Of a stretch of DNA of 64,000 nucleotides, positions 18,500 through 27,556 are shown one piece after another. The notes beneath the pieces were generated by a model. It was given only the letters and a program-made list of their open reading frames with translations. It made no database searches and was not told the origin of the DNA. The translations under genes and the position numbers were made by a program. Position 1 is the first letter of the stretch; the number at the start of each line of letters is the position of its first letter. This stretch comes from Kitasatospora sp. MMS16-BH015 (GTDB lineage: Bacteria; Actinomycetota; Actinomycetes; Streptomycetales; Streptomycetaceae). The stretch covers positions 4,030,001 through 4,094,000 of the forward strand of contig NZ_CP025394.1 in the NCBI RefSeq assembly GCF_002943525.1, read 5' to 3'.

Positions 18500-18641
18500 G
18501 CCGCCGCACACCCGCGCACCCATCCACCCACACGCCCACGCACCCCGACCCACCGTCAGCAATCGCTAGCCTCGGTCCGGCACACCAACCAACCGCCCAC
18601 CACTGGGTCACCGGGTGGCGCAACAGAACAGGAGCAGCCCG

Positions 18642-19286
18642 ATGCGGGTAGTGGTAGCGGAGGACACGGCGATCCTGCGAGCCGGGCTGGTCCAACTGCT
18701 GGAGGACGAAGGCCACCAGGTGACCGCAGCCGTCGCGGACGCCGAGCAGCTCAGGGCCGCCGTTCTGGAGCACAAGCCCGACATCGTCGTCTCAGACATC
18801 CGGATGCCACCAACCCATACGGACGAGGGCCTCCGGGCAGCGATCGAGCTGCGGGCCGAGCAGCCGGACTTGGCGGTGCTGATCTTCTCCCAGTACGTGG
18901 AGGCGCAGTACGCGTCCAGGCTGTTGGCCGGTGGTTCGGCCGGGGTCGGCTACCTGCTCAAGGAGCGGGTGCTCGACGCCCAGGATTTCATCGACGCGCT
19001 GGAGCGGGTCGCCGCCGGCGGCACCGCACTGGATCCGGAGGTGGTGAGCCAACTCGTCAGCGCCGGCCCGAGCCGCACCACCGTCGCGGAGCTCAGCCCG
19101 CGCGAGCGGGAGGTCCTGGGCCTGATGGCGGAGGGCCGCTCGAACTCAGCCATCGCCACCCACCTGGTGGTGACCGAACGCGCCATCGAGAAGCACGTCG
19201 CCAACATCTTCCTGAAGCTCGATCTGCCCGTTTCCTCCGACAACCACCGCCGGGTGCTCGCCGTGCTCCGCTATCTCGGAGCCTGA
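18642..19286 (+). CDS. NarL/LuxR-family response regulator
   Basis: 214 residues from ATG 18642, with AGGAG seven bases upstream; a GTG at 18615 would add nine residues. The receiver has the acidic pair AED and phospho-acceptor Asp in VVSDIRMPP. The C-terminal LuxR-type helix-turn-helix (about 145-205) contains LSPREREVLGLMAEGRSNSAIA. It is the cognate regulator of the adjacent kinase; the stimulus and targets are unknown. Its stop codon is part of a nine-base tandem duplication (19279-19296). Confidence 0.92.
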   Translation: MRVVVAEDTAILRAGLVQLLEDEGHQVTAAVADAEQLRAAVLEHKPDIVVSDIRMPPTHTDEGLRAAIELRAEQPDLAVLIFSQYVEAQYASRLLAGGSAGVGYLLKERVLDAQDFIDALERVAAGGTALDPEVVSQLVSAGPSRTTVAELSPREREVLGLMAEGRSNSAIATHLVVTERAIEKHVANIFLKLDLPVSSDNHRRVLAVLRYLGA

Positions 19287-19296
19287 CGAGCCTGAC
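19279..19296. repeat. 9-bp tandem duplication spanning the response-regulator stop
   Basis: GAGCCTGAC occurs at 19279-19287 and again at 19288-19296. The first copy contains the gene's TGA. Confidence 0.7.
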
Positions 19297-19569
19297 GACC
19301 ACGCCCCAGCCCCCCGCCCCCACGCCCCCGAGCCAGGCGCGCCCAGCCATGCCCGCCCGACCAAGCGAACCCCGTCCGCTCCTCCCCACCGACTGATGGC
19401 CCAACACTCCGGAATCAATGACCATAAAATGCGACAAACCGGATATCGCGCCCACGGCCCACTTAGACTGTTAAGGACGTAACAAGGATTCTGAGGCGCG
19501 CCGGGAAGTCTGGTCGGCACTGCACCACCGGTGTATCCACCCGCAGCTCCCGCCTTGGAGGTCCCCGTC

Positions 19570-20865
19570 GTGGCCAGCCCGCCGCCCACCGAGCGTCGCC
19601 AGTTCCTCGGACGGCTGTCGCTCCCCGAGCGCACCTACATCACGAACGCCCTCCGCACCGAGACCGTCGGCGGCGTCCTGCTGTTGATCGCCGCCCTGAT
19701 CGCCCTCGTCTGGGCGAACGTCTGGCCGCACGCCTACGAGAGCGTCCTCGACTGGACGGTCGGCCCCTCCGCCCCGCTCCACCTCGACCTGAGCCTGGAA
19801 GCCTGGGCGAAGGACGGGTTGCTGACGATTTTCTTCTTCGTGGCGGGCATCGAGCTGAAGCGCGAGTTCGTCGCGGGCGAGCTGCGCACACCCAGCGCGG
19901 CCCTGTTGCCGGTCATGGCCGCCGTCTGCGGGGTGACGCTCCCCGCCGTCGTCTTCGCCCTGGTCAACAGCGGATCCGGCGGCCACCTCGGCGGTTGGGC
20001 CATCCCGACCGCCACCGACATCGCCTTCGCCCTCGGGGTGCTCGCCGTGGTCGGCACCCACCTGCCCTCCGCCCTGCGGGCGTTCCTCCTCACCCTCGCC
20101 GTGGTCGACGACCTGATCGCCATCCTGATCATCGCGATCTTCTACAGCTCGGGGATCAAGTTCTGGGCGCTGGGGCTCTCCTTCGCCGGCCTGGTGCTCT
20201 TCTGGTTCCTGCACCGGCGCGGGGTGCACGGGTGGTACCTCTACGTGCCGCTGGCCTTCGTCATCTGGGCACTGATGCACGAGAGCGGGGTGCACGCCAC
20301 GGTCGCCGGTGTGGCGATGGGCCTGCTGCTGCGCTGCCACACCGAGGGCGACGAGAAGCACTCCCCCGGCGAACACATCGAGCACTTGGTCCGACCGCTG
20401 TCGGCCGGGTTGGCGGTGCCGGTGTTCGCCCTGTTCGCCGCCGGAGTGACGATGGATGGTGCGGCCCTGCGCGCCGTCTTCACCCAGGCCACCCCGATCG
20501 GCATCATGCTCGGCCTGCTGGTCGGCAAGACCGTCGGCATCTTCGGCGGCACCTGGCTGACTGCCCGCCTCACCCGGGCCGAGCTCAACCCACAGCTCAA
20601 GTGGGCCGACCTGTTCGCCGTCTCCACCCTGGCGGGCATCGGTTTCACCGTCTCCCTGCTGATCAGCGAGCTGGCCTTCCCCGGGGATCCCGACCTCGCC
20701 AGCCGGGCGAAGGGCGCGGTGCTGGTCGGTTCGGTGCTCTGCGCGCTGATCGCCACCGTGCTGCTCAAGCTGCGCAACCGCCACTACCGCCGGCTCTGCG
20801 AGGAGGAGGATCGCGACGAGGACGGCGACGGCATCCCGGACATCTATCAGCAGCCCACCCACTGA
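19570..20865 (+). CDS. nhaA: Na+/H+ antiporter NhaA
   Basis: 431-residue antiporter exchanging cytoplasmic Na+ for external protons. GTG 19570 is chosen because GGAGG lies eight bases upstream. Hallmarks are FFFVAGIELKREFVAGEL, PTATDIAFALGVLAVVG and LTLAVVDDLIAILIIAIFY, where the two Asp residues are the ion-binding pair. Eleven to twelve helices can be traced. The tail is odd: EDRDEDGDGIPDIY resembles the Asp-rich calcium-binding motif of thrombospondin type 3 repeats. The stop codon is tandemly duplicated (20858-20877). Confidence 0.94.
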   Translation: MASPPPTERRQFLGRLSLPERTYITNALRTETVGGVLLLIAALIALVWANVWPHAYESVLDWTVGPSAPLHLDLSLEAWAKDGLLTIFFFVAGIELKREFVAGELRTPSAALLPVMAAVCGVTLPAVVFALVNSGSGGHLGGWAIPTATDIAFALGVLAVVGTHLPSALRAFLLTLAVVDDLIAILIIAIFYSSGIKFWALGLSFAGLVLFWFLHRRGVHGWYLYVPLAFVIWALMHESGVHATVAGVAMGLLLRCHTEGDEKHSPGEHIEHLVRPLSAGLAVPVFALFAAGVTMDGAALRAVFTQATPIGIMLGLLVGKTVGIFGGTWLTARLTRAELNPQLKWADLFAVSTLAGIGFTVSLLISELAFPGDPDLASRAKGAVLVGSVLCALIATVLLKLRNRHYRRLCEEEDRDEDGDGIPDIYQQPTH

Positions 20866-20877
20866 AGCCCACTGAAG
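20858..20877. repeat. 10-bp tandem duplication spanning the nhaA stop
   Basis: CCCACTGAAG occurs at 20858-20867 and 20868-20877. The first copy contains the TGA of nhaA. Confidence 0.75.
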
Positions 20878-21117
20878 CCTGCTAAAGCCGCTGGAGCCGC
20901 TGAGCCCTGCCGGGCGCGCAGCAGCCGCCGAACACGCTGAACCCCATCCCGCACACCCGACTCCCCTGCCCCGGGCCGGCGAACACGTCCCCTCCGAGTG
21001 CCCCGCCCCGGGTGACACACCCTCTTCAGGCCCCCCGGAGTGGTGCCTGACTGTCCGGTAGGGGCATGATTCTGAGCTGTCGACCTATGCAGAGACCGCC
21101 CCGAAGGAGAACCGCTG

Positions 21118-21594
21118 ATGCCCGCAGGAGCCGCAGACCCGTCCAGCAACGGCCGGGCGCCCTACGAGGGCGAGCGTTCGGTGGGCCAGTTGTTCGCCGC
21201 GGCGACCGCCGATCTCTCCGCCTTGGTGCACGACGAGATCGCGCTCGCGAAGGCCGAGATCCGACAGGACGTCAAGCGCGGCGTCGCCGGCGGGGTCTCG
21301 ATCAGCGTCGCCGGCGTGGTTGCGCTGGCCTCGATCCCGATGCTGAGCTTCGCCGCCGCGTACGGCCTCCAGGCGCTCGGTCTGACCCTCGGCTGGTCCT
21401 TCCTGATCGTCGGTGGCGCCTACCTCCTGCTGGCCGCCCTGCTGGGCCTGCTGGCGCTGCGTTCGTTCAAGAAGATCGAGAAGCCGCACCGCACCATCGC
21501 GGGTGTCCAGGCCACCACGGACGTCCTGAAGAACGCCCGCCCCCGCCCCGCCACCCAGGAGGAGATCGACCGGGGCCTCGGCCGCATCAAGTAA
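21118..21594 (+). CDS. Actinobacterial holin-X-like membrane protein
   Basis: 158 residues from ATG 21118 after GAAGGAGA. A soluble head containing ERSVGQLFAAATADLSALVHDE is followed by two hydrophobic helices (about 62-85 and 92-115) and a short charged tail. This matches the Phage_holin_3_6/Holin-X family (PF07332), common in actinobacterial chromosomes and not evidence of a prophage. In the mycobacterial equivalent of this block a similar protein lies next to ephE, as here. Function unknown; probably a cell-envelope protein. Confidence 0.8.
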   Translation: MPAGAADPSSNGRAPYEGERSVGQLFAAATADLSALVHDEIALAKAEIRQDVKRGVAGGVSISVAGVVALASIPMLSFAAAYGLQALGLTLGWSFLIVGGAYLLLAALLGLLALRSFKKIEKPHRTIAGVQATTDVLKNARPRPATQEEIDRGLGRIK

Positions 21595-21780
21595 CACCGG
21601 TCCGGTCGTCCCGGCCCGACCGCCCGCCCGACCGACCGCCCGAGGCACTCGCCCCGCCGCCGCTCCACCACCGCCCCACCGCCTCTCCGCCGCCCCGCCG
21701 CACCCCGGCGGGGCCGAGCGTTCACCGGCGTGTCGAGTGCCGGGGGCGAGTTCTCGTCCCGGGTGTGACAGGCTCTCGGT

Positions 21781-22836
21781 ATGCCGTTGGACCAGAAGCC
21801 CGCACCCGCCGCCGAGCCGCGGCCCGACCGCCCCCAGGGCGAGCCCGCCCGGCCGAGTCGGCCCGCCGAGCCCGACCAGCTCACCCGGCCGGTCGAGCGC
21901 ACCGGCCCGGCCGAGCCCGCCGAGGCGGCGCAGGCCGGCTGGAGCGTCCGCGCGGAGGGCCCCTGGACGCACCGCGACCTGGCGGCCAACGGCGCCCGGT
22001 TCCACATCGCCGAGGTAGGCGACGGTCCGCTCGTCCTGTTGGTGCACGGCTGGCCCGAGTACTGGTGGGCCTGGCGCCACCAGCTCACCGCGCTGGCCGA
22101 GGCCGGCTTCCGGGCCGTCGCGCTCGACCTTCGCGGGATGGGCGGCAGCGACCGCACCCCGCGCGGCTACGACCCCGGCAACCTGGCGCTGGACATCACC
22201 GGCGTGATCCGTTCGCTGGGCGAGCGGCGGGCCCACCTGGTCGGGCACGCCACCGGCGGTTCGCTGGCCTGGGTGGCCGCCGTGATGCGCCCCTCCGTGA
22301 TCCAGAGCCTCACCGTGGTCTCCGCCGCCCACCCCCGCCAGCTGCGCCGGGCCCTGCTGACGGACCGCCGGCAGATCGCCGCCTTCGACCACGTGCTGGG
22401 TTTCCAGCGGCCGTGGATACCGGAACGCCGGCTGGTCGCCGAGGACGGCGCCCTGGTCGCCGAGTACCTGAACGCCTGGACCGGCCCGAACCGCCTGGAC
22501 GAGGAGGCGCTGGCCGCCTACCGGCAGGCCATCCAGATCCCCAGCACCGCGCACTGCTCGATCGAGCCGTACCGGTGGCTGCTCCGGTCGATGGCCCGCC
22601 CGGACGGCATCCAGTTCGCCCGCCGGATGAAGAAGCCGATCTCCGCGCCCACCCTGCACGTCCAGGGCGCCGCCGATCCGGTGCTGCTCGCGCACACCGC
22701 CCTCGGCGCGGGCGAGTACGTGGCCGCCCCGTACCGCTGGCGGCTGCTGCCGGGCATCGGGCACTTCCCGCACGAGGAGGTGCCGGAGCAGTTTTCGGCC
22801 GAGTTGATCAGCTGGGTGCAGCAGCACAAGGGCTGA
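21781..22836 (+). CDS. EphE-like alpha/beta hydrolase with altered nucleophile
   Basis: 351 residues: a Pro/Ala-rich head of about 60, then an alpha/beta-hydrolase domain similar to epoxide hydrolases. HGWPEYWWAWRHQ gives the HGxP oxyanion motif and DLRGMGGSDRTP the family loop. The nucleophile elbow reads VGHATGGSLAW, so the Asp or Ser expected in G-x-Nu-x-G is Ala. The later HFPHEE supplies the base His. Position beside the holin-like gene and the MarP/Nudix/nth group matches M. tuberculosis Rv3670 (ephE). It is either catalytically inactive or uses another chemistry. Confidence 0.8.
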   Translation: MPLDQKPAPAAEPRPDRPQGEPARPSRPAEPDQLTRPVERTGPAEPAEAAQAGWSVRAEGPWTHRDLAANGARFHIAEVGDGPLVLLVHGWPEYWWAWRHQLTALAEAGFRAVALDLRGMGGSDRTPRGYDPGNLALDITGVIRSLGERRAHLVGHATGGSLAWVAAVMRPSVIQSLTVVSAAHPRQLRRALLTDRRQIAAFDHVLGFQRPWIPERRLVAEDGALVAEYLNAWTGPNRLDEEALAAYRQAIQIPSTAHCSIEPYRWLLRSMARPDGIQFARRMKKPISAPTLHVQGAADPVLLAHTALGAGEYVAAPYRWRLLPGIGHFPHEEVPEQFSAELISWVQQHKG

Positions 22837-23038
22837 CCGGCGGGCCGGGAGGGAACGGAAGTGCAAGGGTGGGCCGGTGGGCGCAGAGCCGGCGCGCGGG
22901 GAGCGGCACCACGGGTCACATCGCTCCCGGCGCACCACCCCTGCACATCGGTTGACATGCACTCATATGACAATCGCATAGGCCATTTGGGTCAACTGCG
23001 GGCGATTACTCCCCACGGCCCACGGGCATCCATCCGGT

Positions 23039-23296
23039 ATGACCTGGATGCCCGATCGCGAAGCCGCCCCGCGCCGACGCCGCCGCGGTAGCAGCTCGCC
23101 GAACCCCGCACACACCCCGGCGCTCGGCGTCACGCACGACTCGTACGCCCCCTACGACTTCGCGCCCCACGACCCGCGCGCCCTCCATGACGCCCTGGAG
23201 CGCCAACGCCGCGCCGGTGCCCACCGAATGGGCATCCCGCGCATCCTCGGCCGCCGAGCCCGCTGGGTCGGCGCCCGGTTGCGGCGCGAGGGATAA
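23039..23296 (+). CDS. Hypothetical small Arg-rich protein
   Basis: 85 codons with almost all third positions G or C, which supports real coding. No clear ribosome-binding site precedes ATG 23039, although TTGACA at 22952 could be a -35 element. The protein is basic (RRRRRG near the start, many Arg at the end) with a central YAPYDFAPHDPRALHDALERQRR stretch. It matches no family I recognise. A 15-bp terminator hairpin follows at 23379. Confidence 0.45.
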   Translation: MTWMPDREAAPRRRRRGSSSPNPAHTPALGVTHDSYAPYDFAPHDPRALHDALERQRRAGAHRMGIPRILGRRARWVGARLRREG

Positions 23297-23378
23297 CGGC
23301 CCGAGCGGCCCGGGCGACACAGCAGCCGCCAGCACCAGCCGGGCCGGAGCAAGCACGAAGACACCGGAGAGACGGAAC

Positions 23379-23413
23379 GGGCCGGGCCCCCGCAGTGCGC
23401 GGGGGCCCGGCCC
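23379..23413. terminator. Bidirectional terminator hairpin
   Basis: GGGCCGGGCCCCCGC pairs perfectly with GCGGGGGCCCGGCCC around the loop AGTGC. It sits between the small plus-strand gene and the convergent YdjM-like gene ending at 23469. Confidence 0.8.
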
Positions 23414-23468
23414 TCGTCCGTGCCGCCAGGGGCGGGGCCACCGGGATCGCCGGTGGCCCGGGGGTGGG

Positions 23469-24170
23469 TCAGCTGACCACGGTGGGGCCGAGGAAGGCGA
23501 AGCCCAGCATCAGGAAGGTCACCACGCTCATGATCGGGACCAGGACGTTGGTCTCCATCTTGTTGCCGGTGCGCTTGATCAGCACGATCTCGTAGCGCTC
23601 TTTGTGCGGCCAGAGCAGCGGGGCGCCCATCTTGGTGAGGCAGTCGCCGAGCAGGTGGGCCAGGGTGCCGAGGGCCACCGCGTACGGCAGCCAGCCCGGG
23701 GCGTCGGTGAGGAACCGGTCGAGCACCACCGTGCCGAGGACGGCGAGGCCGACCACGGTGATCCAGGTGTGGTGACCGTGGCCGGGCACGTGGGCGTTGA
23801 GCGCCTTGAGCCCCATGGCCAGCAGGAAGAAGGTCATGCCGAGGGTGAACCAGCGCCCGCCGTAGGACACCCCCGCCCAGGTGCCGCCGCCCATCAGGGC
23901 GACGAAGAGCAGCGAGTGGGTGGCGTGCCGGTGCCCGCCCGAGACCCAGGCCACGAAGCGGCAGAGCAGCTTGGAGACCGGCCCGAGGAAGTTGGCGATG
24001 GTGCCGTCGTGGTGGTCGAGGTCAGGGAGCAGCGCCGCGCCTGCGGCGAGCAGGGTGCCCATCAGGATGTCGGCCGGCCGCAGATGGGTACCGAGCAGCA
24101 GCGGCGGCAGGAACGGCGCGGAGACCGCGTACAGCATCGCGCCACTGACCGCGTGCGAATGACCCATCAT
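23469..24170 (-). CDS. YdjM-like metal-dependent membrane hydrolase
   Basis: 233 residues with several hydrophobic segments and His/Asp motifs (MGHSHAVSGA, LLPDLDHHDG, GGHRHATHSLLF, AHLLGDCLTK). This pattern marks the YdjM family (PF04307), putative membrane-bound metal-dependent hydrolases named after a LexA-regulated E. coli protein. Substrate unknown. No LexA box is seen upstream. ATG 24170 is in-frame with a preceding purine-rich stretch. Confidence 0.85.
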   Translation of the reverse strand: MMGHSHAVSGAMLYAVSAPFLPPLLLGTHLRPADILMGTLLAAGAALLPDLDHHDGTIANFLGPVSKLLCRFVAWVSGGHRHATHSLLFVALMGGGTWAGVSYGGRWFTLGMTFFLLAMGLKALNAHVPGHGHHTWITVVGLAVLGTVVLDRFLTDAPGWLPYAVALGTLAHLLGDCLTKMGAPLLWPHKERYEIVLIKRTGNKMETNVLVPIMSVVTFLMLGFAFLGPTVVS

Positions 24171-24324
24171 GGTGGTTCTGACCTCCCGTCGGACCCGTTC
24201 CGAGGCTGCTCGGGTTGAGCCGAACGGGTGAGCGCCGCCGACGCTACCAGGTGGAGCTGACGCTCCAACGGATCAACGACCGTCGAGCCGACGATGGGTC
24301 AGGAGAACTCCTGCGGAGAGGGGG

Positions 24325-25509
24325 TCAGAGGGCGCAGCCCTCGGTGTCGACCCGGGAGGTGGCCGTCAGGCTCTGCCGGGCGTCCTCGCGGACCTCGTCC
24401 GCCGTCAGGACGTACCCGGTGTCCTGGCTGTCCAGGGACTTGGCGAAGACCACCCCGTACACCTGGCCGTCCGGGCTGAGCAGCGGTCCGCCGCTGTTGC
24501 CCTGGCGGACCAGGGAGCGGATCGAGTAGACGTCGCGGACCACCTGGCCGCGGTGGTAGATGTCCGGCCCGTTGGCCTGGATCCGGCCGCGGACGCGGGC
24601 CGGCTGGACGTTGAAGGCGCCGTTCTCCGGGAAGCCCGCCACGATCGCGCTGTCGTTGGTCTTGGCCTGGCCGGCGAAGTCGAGGGCCGGGGCATCGAGT
24701 TTGGGGACGTCCAGGACGGCGATGTCGCGCTGCCAGTCGTAGCGGATCACCGTGGCGTCGTAGAGCCGACCGTTGCCGCCGAGTTGGACAGTGGGTTCGT
24801 CGACACCCCCGACCACGTGGGCGTTGGTCATCACCCGGTGCGGGGCGAAGACGAAGCCGCTGCCCTCCAGGGTCTTGCCGCAGGCCGTGGCCGTGCCGAC
24901 CACCTTGACCAGGCTCTGCCGGGCCCGCGTCACCGCCGGGCTGCCCGCCAGCGCCGGGTCCGGTGCCTCGACCTCGGTGATCGGCTCGTGCTCGAAGGGG
25001 TTGAACACCTGGGGGAAGCCGTTGCGGGCCAGCACCTTGGTGAAGTCGGAGAACCAGTTGGGCGCGTCGGCCGGCAGCGCGCTCTGCACCGTGCCCAGCA
25101 CCTGGGAGGTGCGGACCTGCTTGGAGACGGTCGGCAGCGAGGTGCCCGCGAGTGCCGAGCCGATCAGCCAGGCCACCAGCAGCATCGAGATCACGTTGAC
25201 CACCGAGCCGCCGACCGCGTCCAGCTTCTTCGCCCTGCCCCGGCCGATCCGGCCGCGCAGCTTCCAGCCGAAGTGGGTGGTGATCGCCTGGCCCACCGCC
25301 GCGAGCACGATCACCACGACCACCGCCACCACCGAGGCCGTGGTGCCCGGACTGAGGTGGCGCAGCAGCAGCGGCAGCAACTGGACCGCGATCAGCCCAC
25401 CGCCCAGGAAACCCAGGACGGAGAGCACACCCACCACGAAGCCTTGCCGGTAACCGGACACGGCGAAGCCCACCGCCGCGGCGATCAGCAACAGATCCAG
25501 GACATTCAC
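24325..25509 (-). CDS. marP: MarP-like membrane serine protease
   Basis: 394 residues from GTG 25509, with GGAGGG eight bases upstream. Four hydrophobic helices at the N-terminus (about 1-150, CvpA/colicin V production-like) anchor a periplasmic trypsin-fold domain. The triad is visible as His in TNAHVVGG, Asp in RDIAVLDV and Ser in QGNSGGPLL. MarP of mycobacteria protects against acid and activates a peptidoglycan hydrolase; the same role here is an inference. It precedes the Nudix and nth genes in reverse order, as in mycobacteria. Confidence 0.92.
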   Translation of the reverse strand: MNVLDLLLIAAAVGFAVSGYRQGFVVGVLSVLGFLGGGLIAVQLLPLLLRHLSPGTTASVVAVVVVIVLAAVGQAITTHFGWKLRGRIGRGRAKKLDAVGGSVVNVISMLLVAWLIGSALAGTSLPTVSKQVRTSQVLGTVQSALPADAPNWFSDFTKVLARNGFPQVFNPFEHEPITEVEAPDPALAGSPAVTRARQSLVKVVGTATACGKTLEGSGFVFAPHRVMTNAHVVGGVDEPTVQLGGNGRLYDATVIRYDWQRDIAVLDVPKLDAPALDFAGQAKTNDSAIVAGFPENGAFNVQPARVRGRIQANGPDIYHRGQVVRDVYSIRSLVRQGNSGGPLLSPDGQVYGVVFAKSLDSQDTGYVLTADEVREDARQSLTATSRVDTEGCAL

Positions 25510-25627
25510 CCCGATACCCTCCCACGGCCACGCCCCCGGAGGGCACCGCGCGCCGGTATTCACCACCGCTCGTGCTGAAGACGGCGTGGCGGGCACCGAT
25601 GGTTGCGGGCCCGGCCGTTGCGGAGCT

Positions 25628-25676
25628 GGTCAGGAGCCTGTGCCGACGGTCAGGAGCCCGTGCCGACGGTCAGGAA
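25628..25676. repeat. 20-bp tandem repeat spanning the Nudix-gene stop
   Basis: GGTCAGGAGCCTGTGCCGAC (25628-25647) is repeated at 25648-25667 and starts a third time at 25668. The TCA at 25670-25672 is the stop codon of the Nudix gene on the minus strand. Confidence 0.75.
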
Positions 25677-26395
25677 CCCTTGCGGGCGCTCAGGTCCAGC
25701 GCGTCCGCGGAGAGGGTGAGGGTGCGGCCGCGGTCCCAGGGCTGCTCCAGACCGCTGAAGTGGAGCACCCGGTCGATCACCCCGGCCGTGAAACCCCAGA
25801 CCAGTCGGCCGCCGACCTCGAAGGCCGGGCCGAGGTGGCCGGAGGGGTGCTTGAGCCGGGCCCGGTTGGCCGGGTCGGTGAGGTCGGCCAGCGGTACCCG
25901 GAAGACCGCGCCGGTCTCGCCGAGGTCCACCGGGGAGACCGGCGACTCGTGCCGCCACCAGCCGAGCACGGTGGTCACCACGAAGCGGCTGACCGGGATG
26001 TAGAGGTCCGGCAGGGTCGCGAAGACCTGCACCCCGCTCCGGTCGAGACCGGTCTCCTCCTCGGCCTCGCGCAGCGCGGCCCGCACCGGCCCCTCGCCCG
26101 CCGGGTCACCGTCCTCCGGGTCGAGCGCCCCGCCCGGGAAGGAGGGCTGCCCGGCGTGCGAGCGCAGGCTGCGGGCCCGCTCGATCAGCAGCAGGTCCGG
26201 CCCGGTCGGCCCCTCGCCGAAGAGCATCAGCACCGCCGACCGCCGACCGCCCTCGGCCGGCGGCAGGAAGTTGCTCAGCTCCTCCGGCCGCACCGTCTCC
26301 GCCGCCGCGCGCACCGGCAGCAGCCACTCCGGCAGCCCGTCCCGCTCGATCGCGCCCACCGCGCCCCCGCTCCCGGCCGTCCCGCTGCTCACCAC
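25670..26395 (-). CDS. Nudix hydrolase, CoA pyrophosphatase type
   Basis: About 241 residues from GTG 26395 (or 26392), after GACGGAGC; an upstream in-frame start would add a low-complexity head. The segment LRSHAGQPSFPGGALDPEDGD matches the CoA-pyrophosphohydrolase signature that precedes the Nudix box, and the Nudix box itself reads GEGPVRAALREAEEETGL. These enzymes hydrolyse CoA and its oxidised forms to 3',5'-ADP and phosphopantetheine. It lies downstream of nth on the same strand, separated by repeats. Confidence 0.88.
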   Translation of the reverse strand: MVSSGTAGSGGAVGAIERDGLPEWLLPVRAAAETVRPEELSNFLPPAEGGRRSAVLMLFGEGPTGPDLLLIERARSLRSHAGQPSFPGGALDPEDGDPAGEGPVRAALREAEEETGLDRSGVQVFATLPDLYIPVSRFVVTTVLGWWRHESPVSPVDLGETGAVFRVPLADLTDPANRARLKHPSGHLGPAFEVGGRLVWGFTAGVIDRVLHFSGLEQPWDRGRTLTLSADALDLSARKGS

Positions 26396-26423
26396 TGCTC
26401 CGTCACCTCTCGCGTCACGTCCG

Positions 26424-26490
26424 GCGCCACTTCCCACGTCAGTTCTCGCGCCACTTCCCACGTCAGTCCGCGCGTCAGTCCGCGCGTCAC
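26424..26490. repeat. Tandem repeats between nth and the Nudix gene
   Basis: A 20-base segment GCGCCACTTCCCACGTCAGT occurs at 26424 and 26448, and the 12-mer CGTCAGTCCGCG at 26461 and 26473 with a decayed third copy reaching the nth stop. On the minus strand each copy carries a TGA, so the nth stop region is reiterated. Confidence 0.7.
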
Positions 26491-26491
26491 T

Positions 26492-27319
26492 TCAGACCGA
26501 CTGCCCCGGCCGCAGTAGCGGCGCCGGAGCGGCCGGCAGGCCCGGGTAGTCCGCCGGGGGCTTGAGCCGCTGCCCCGGCTGGCCGCCCTTCTCGTACTTC
26601 AGCAGCGTGGCCGCCTTCGCCGGATCGGTCTCGCCCTCGCCGTAGGAGGGGCAGAGCGGTGCGATCGGGCAGGCGCCGCAGGCCGGCTTGCGGGCGTGGC
26701 AGATCCGGCGGCCGTGGAAGACCACCCGGTGCGAGAGCATCGTCCACTCGGACTTGGGGAAGATCTCGGCGACCACCGCCTCGACCTTCACCGGATCCTC
26801 CTCGTCCGTCCACCCGAACCGCCGGGCCAGCCGCCCGAAGTGGGTGTCCACGGTGATCCCCGGGACGCCGAACACGTTGCCCAACACCACGTTAGCCGTC
26901 TTCCGGCCCACGCCGGGCAGGGTGACCAGGTCCGCCAGCGTGTTCGGCACCTCGCCGCCGAACTCGTCCCGCAGCGCGATCGAGAGCCCGATCAGCGACT
27001 TGGCCTTGGCCCGGAAGAAGCCGGTCGGCCGGATGATCTCCTCCAACTGCTCCGGCACCGCCGCCGCCAGGTCCTCCGGGGTCGGGTACGCGGCGAACAG
27101 GGCCGGCGTGGTCTGGTTCACCCGCAGGTCCGTGGTCTGCGCCGACAGCACCGTGGCCACCAGCAGCTGGAAGGGGTCCTCGAAGTCCAACTCCGGGTGC
27201 GCGTACGGGTAGACCTCTGCCAGCTCCCGGTTGATCTTCCGCGCCCGCCGCACCATCGCCAGATGCGACTCGGGCTTGCGCGGTTTCGGCGCCGCTTTCC
27301 GGACCTTGCTCTCTGCCAT
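26492..27319 (-). CDS. nth: Endonuclease III
   Basis: 275-residue base-excision-repair glycosylase/AP lyase for oxidised pyrimidines. It has the helix-hairpin-helix LPGVGRKTANVVLG with the catalytic Lys, the catalytic Asp in VDTHFGRLARRFG, and the [4Fe-4S] ligands in CHARKPACGACPIAPLC. A Lys-rich head precedes the core. In other actinobacteria nth lies next to crp; here crp is 36 kb away, which marks an insertion between them. Confidence 0.96.
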   Translation of the reverse strand: MAESKVRKAAPKPRKPESHLAMVRRARKINRELAEVYPYAHPELDFEDPFQLLVATVLSAQTTDLRVNQTTPALFAAYPTPEDLAAAVPEQLEEIIRPTGFFRAKAKSLIGLSIALRDEFGGEVPNTLADLVTLPGVGRKTANVVLGNVFGVPGITVDTHFGRLARRFGWTDEEDPVKVEAVVAEIFPKSEWTMLSHRVVFHGRRICHARKPACGACPIAPLCPSYGEGETDPAKAATLLKYEKGGQPGQRLKPPADYPGLPAAPAPLLRPGQSV

Positions 27320-27556
27320 GAAGGCAGGTTACGCCGGATGGCGACGGCTCCAGGTGAGATCTCCGAGGCCGACCCGACCGGTCGTCCGGTACCACGGCCG
27401 CCGGTCGTCATGGCCGGTCGAGCTCGACGTTGAGCCCGGCTAAACGCATCTTCGTGGATCGTGCGTTGATCACGTTCGCCGCGCAGGAGATCGTTTCCGG
27501 GCAGGCGGGGCCACCGTGGCCCCGGCCGGGCCGCACGTGACGGCCAGGAGAGGACC

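Noticed and set aside
21118..21594. Holin-like gene as evidence of a prophage
   Set aside because: The family is a normal chromosomal protein in actinobacteria. No phage structural or lysis genes surround it.
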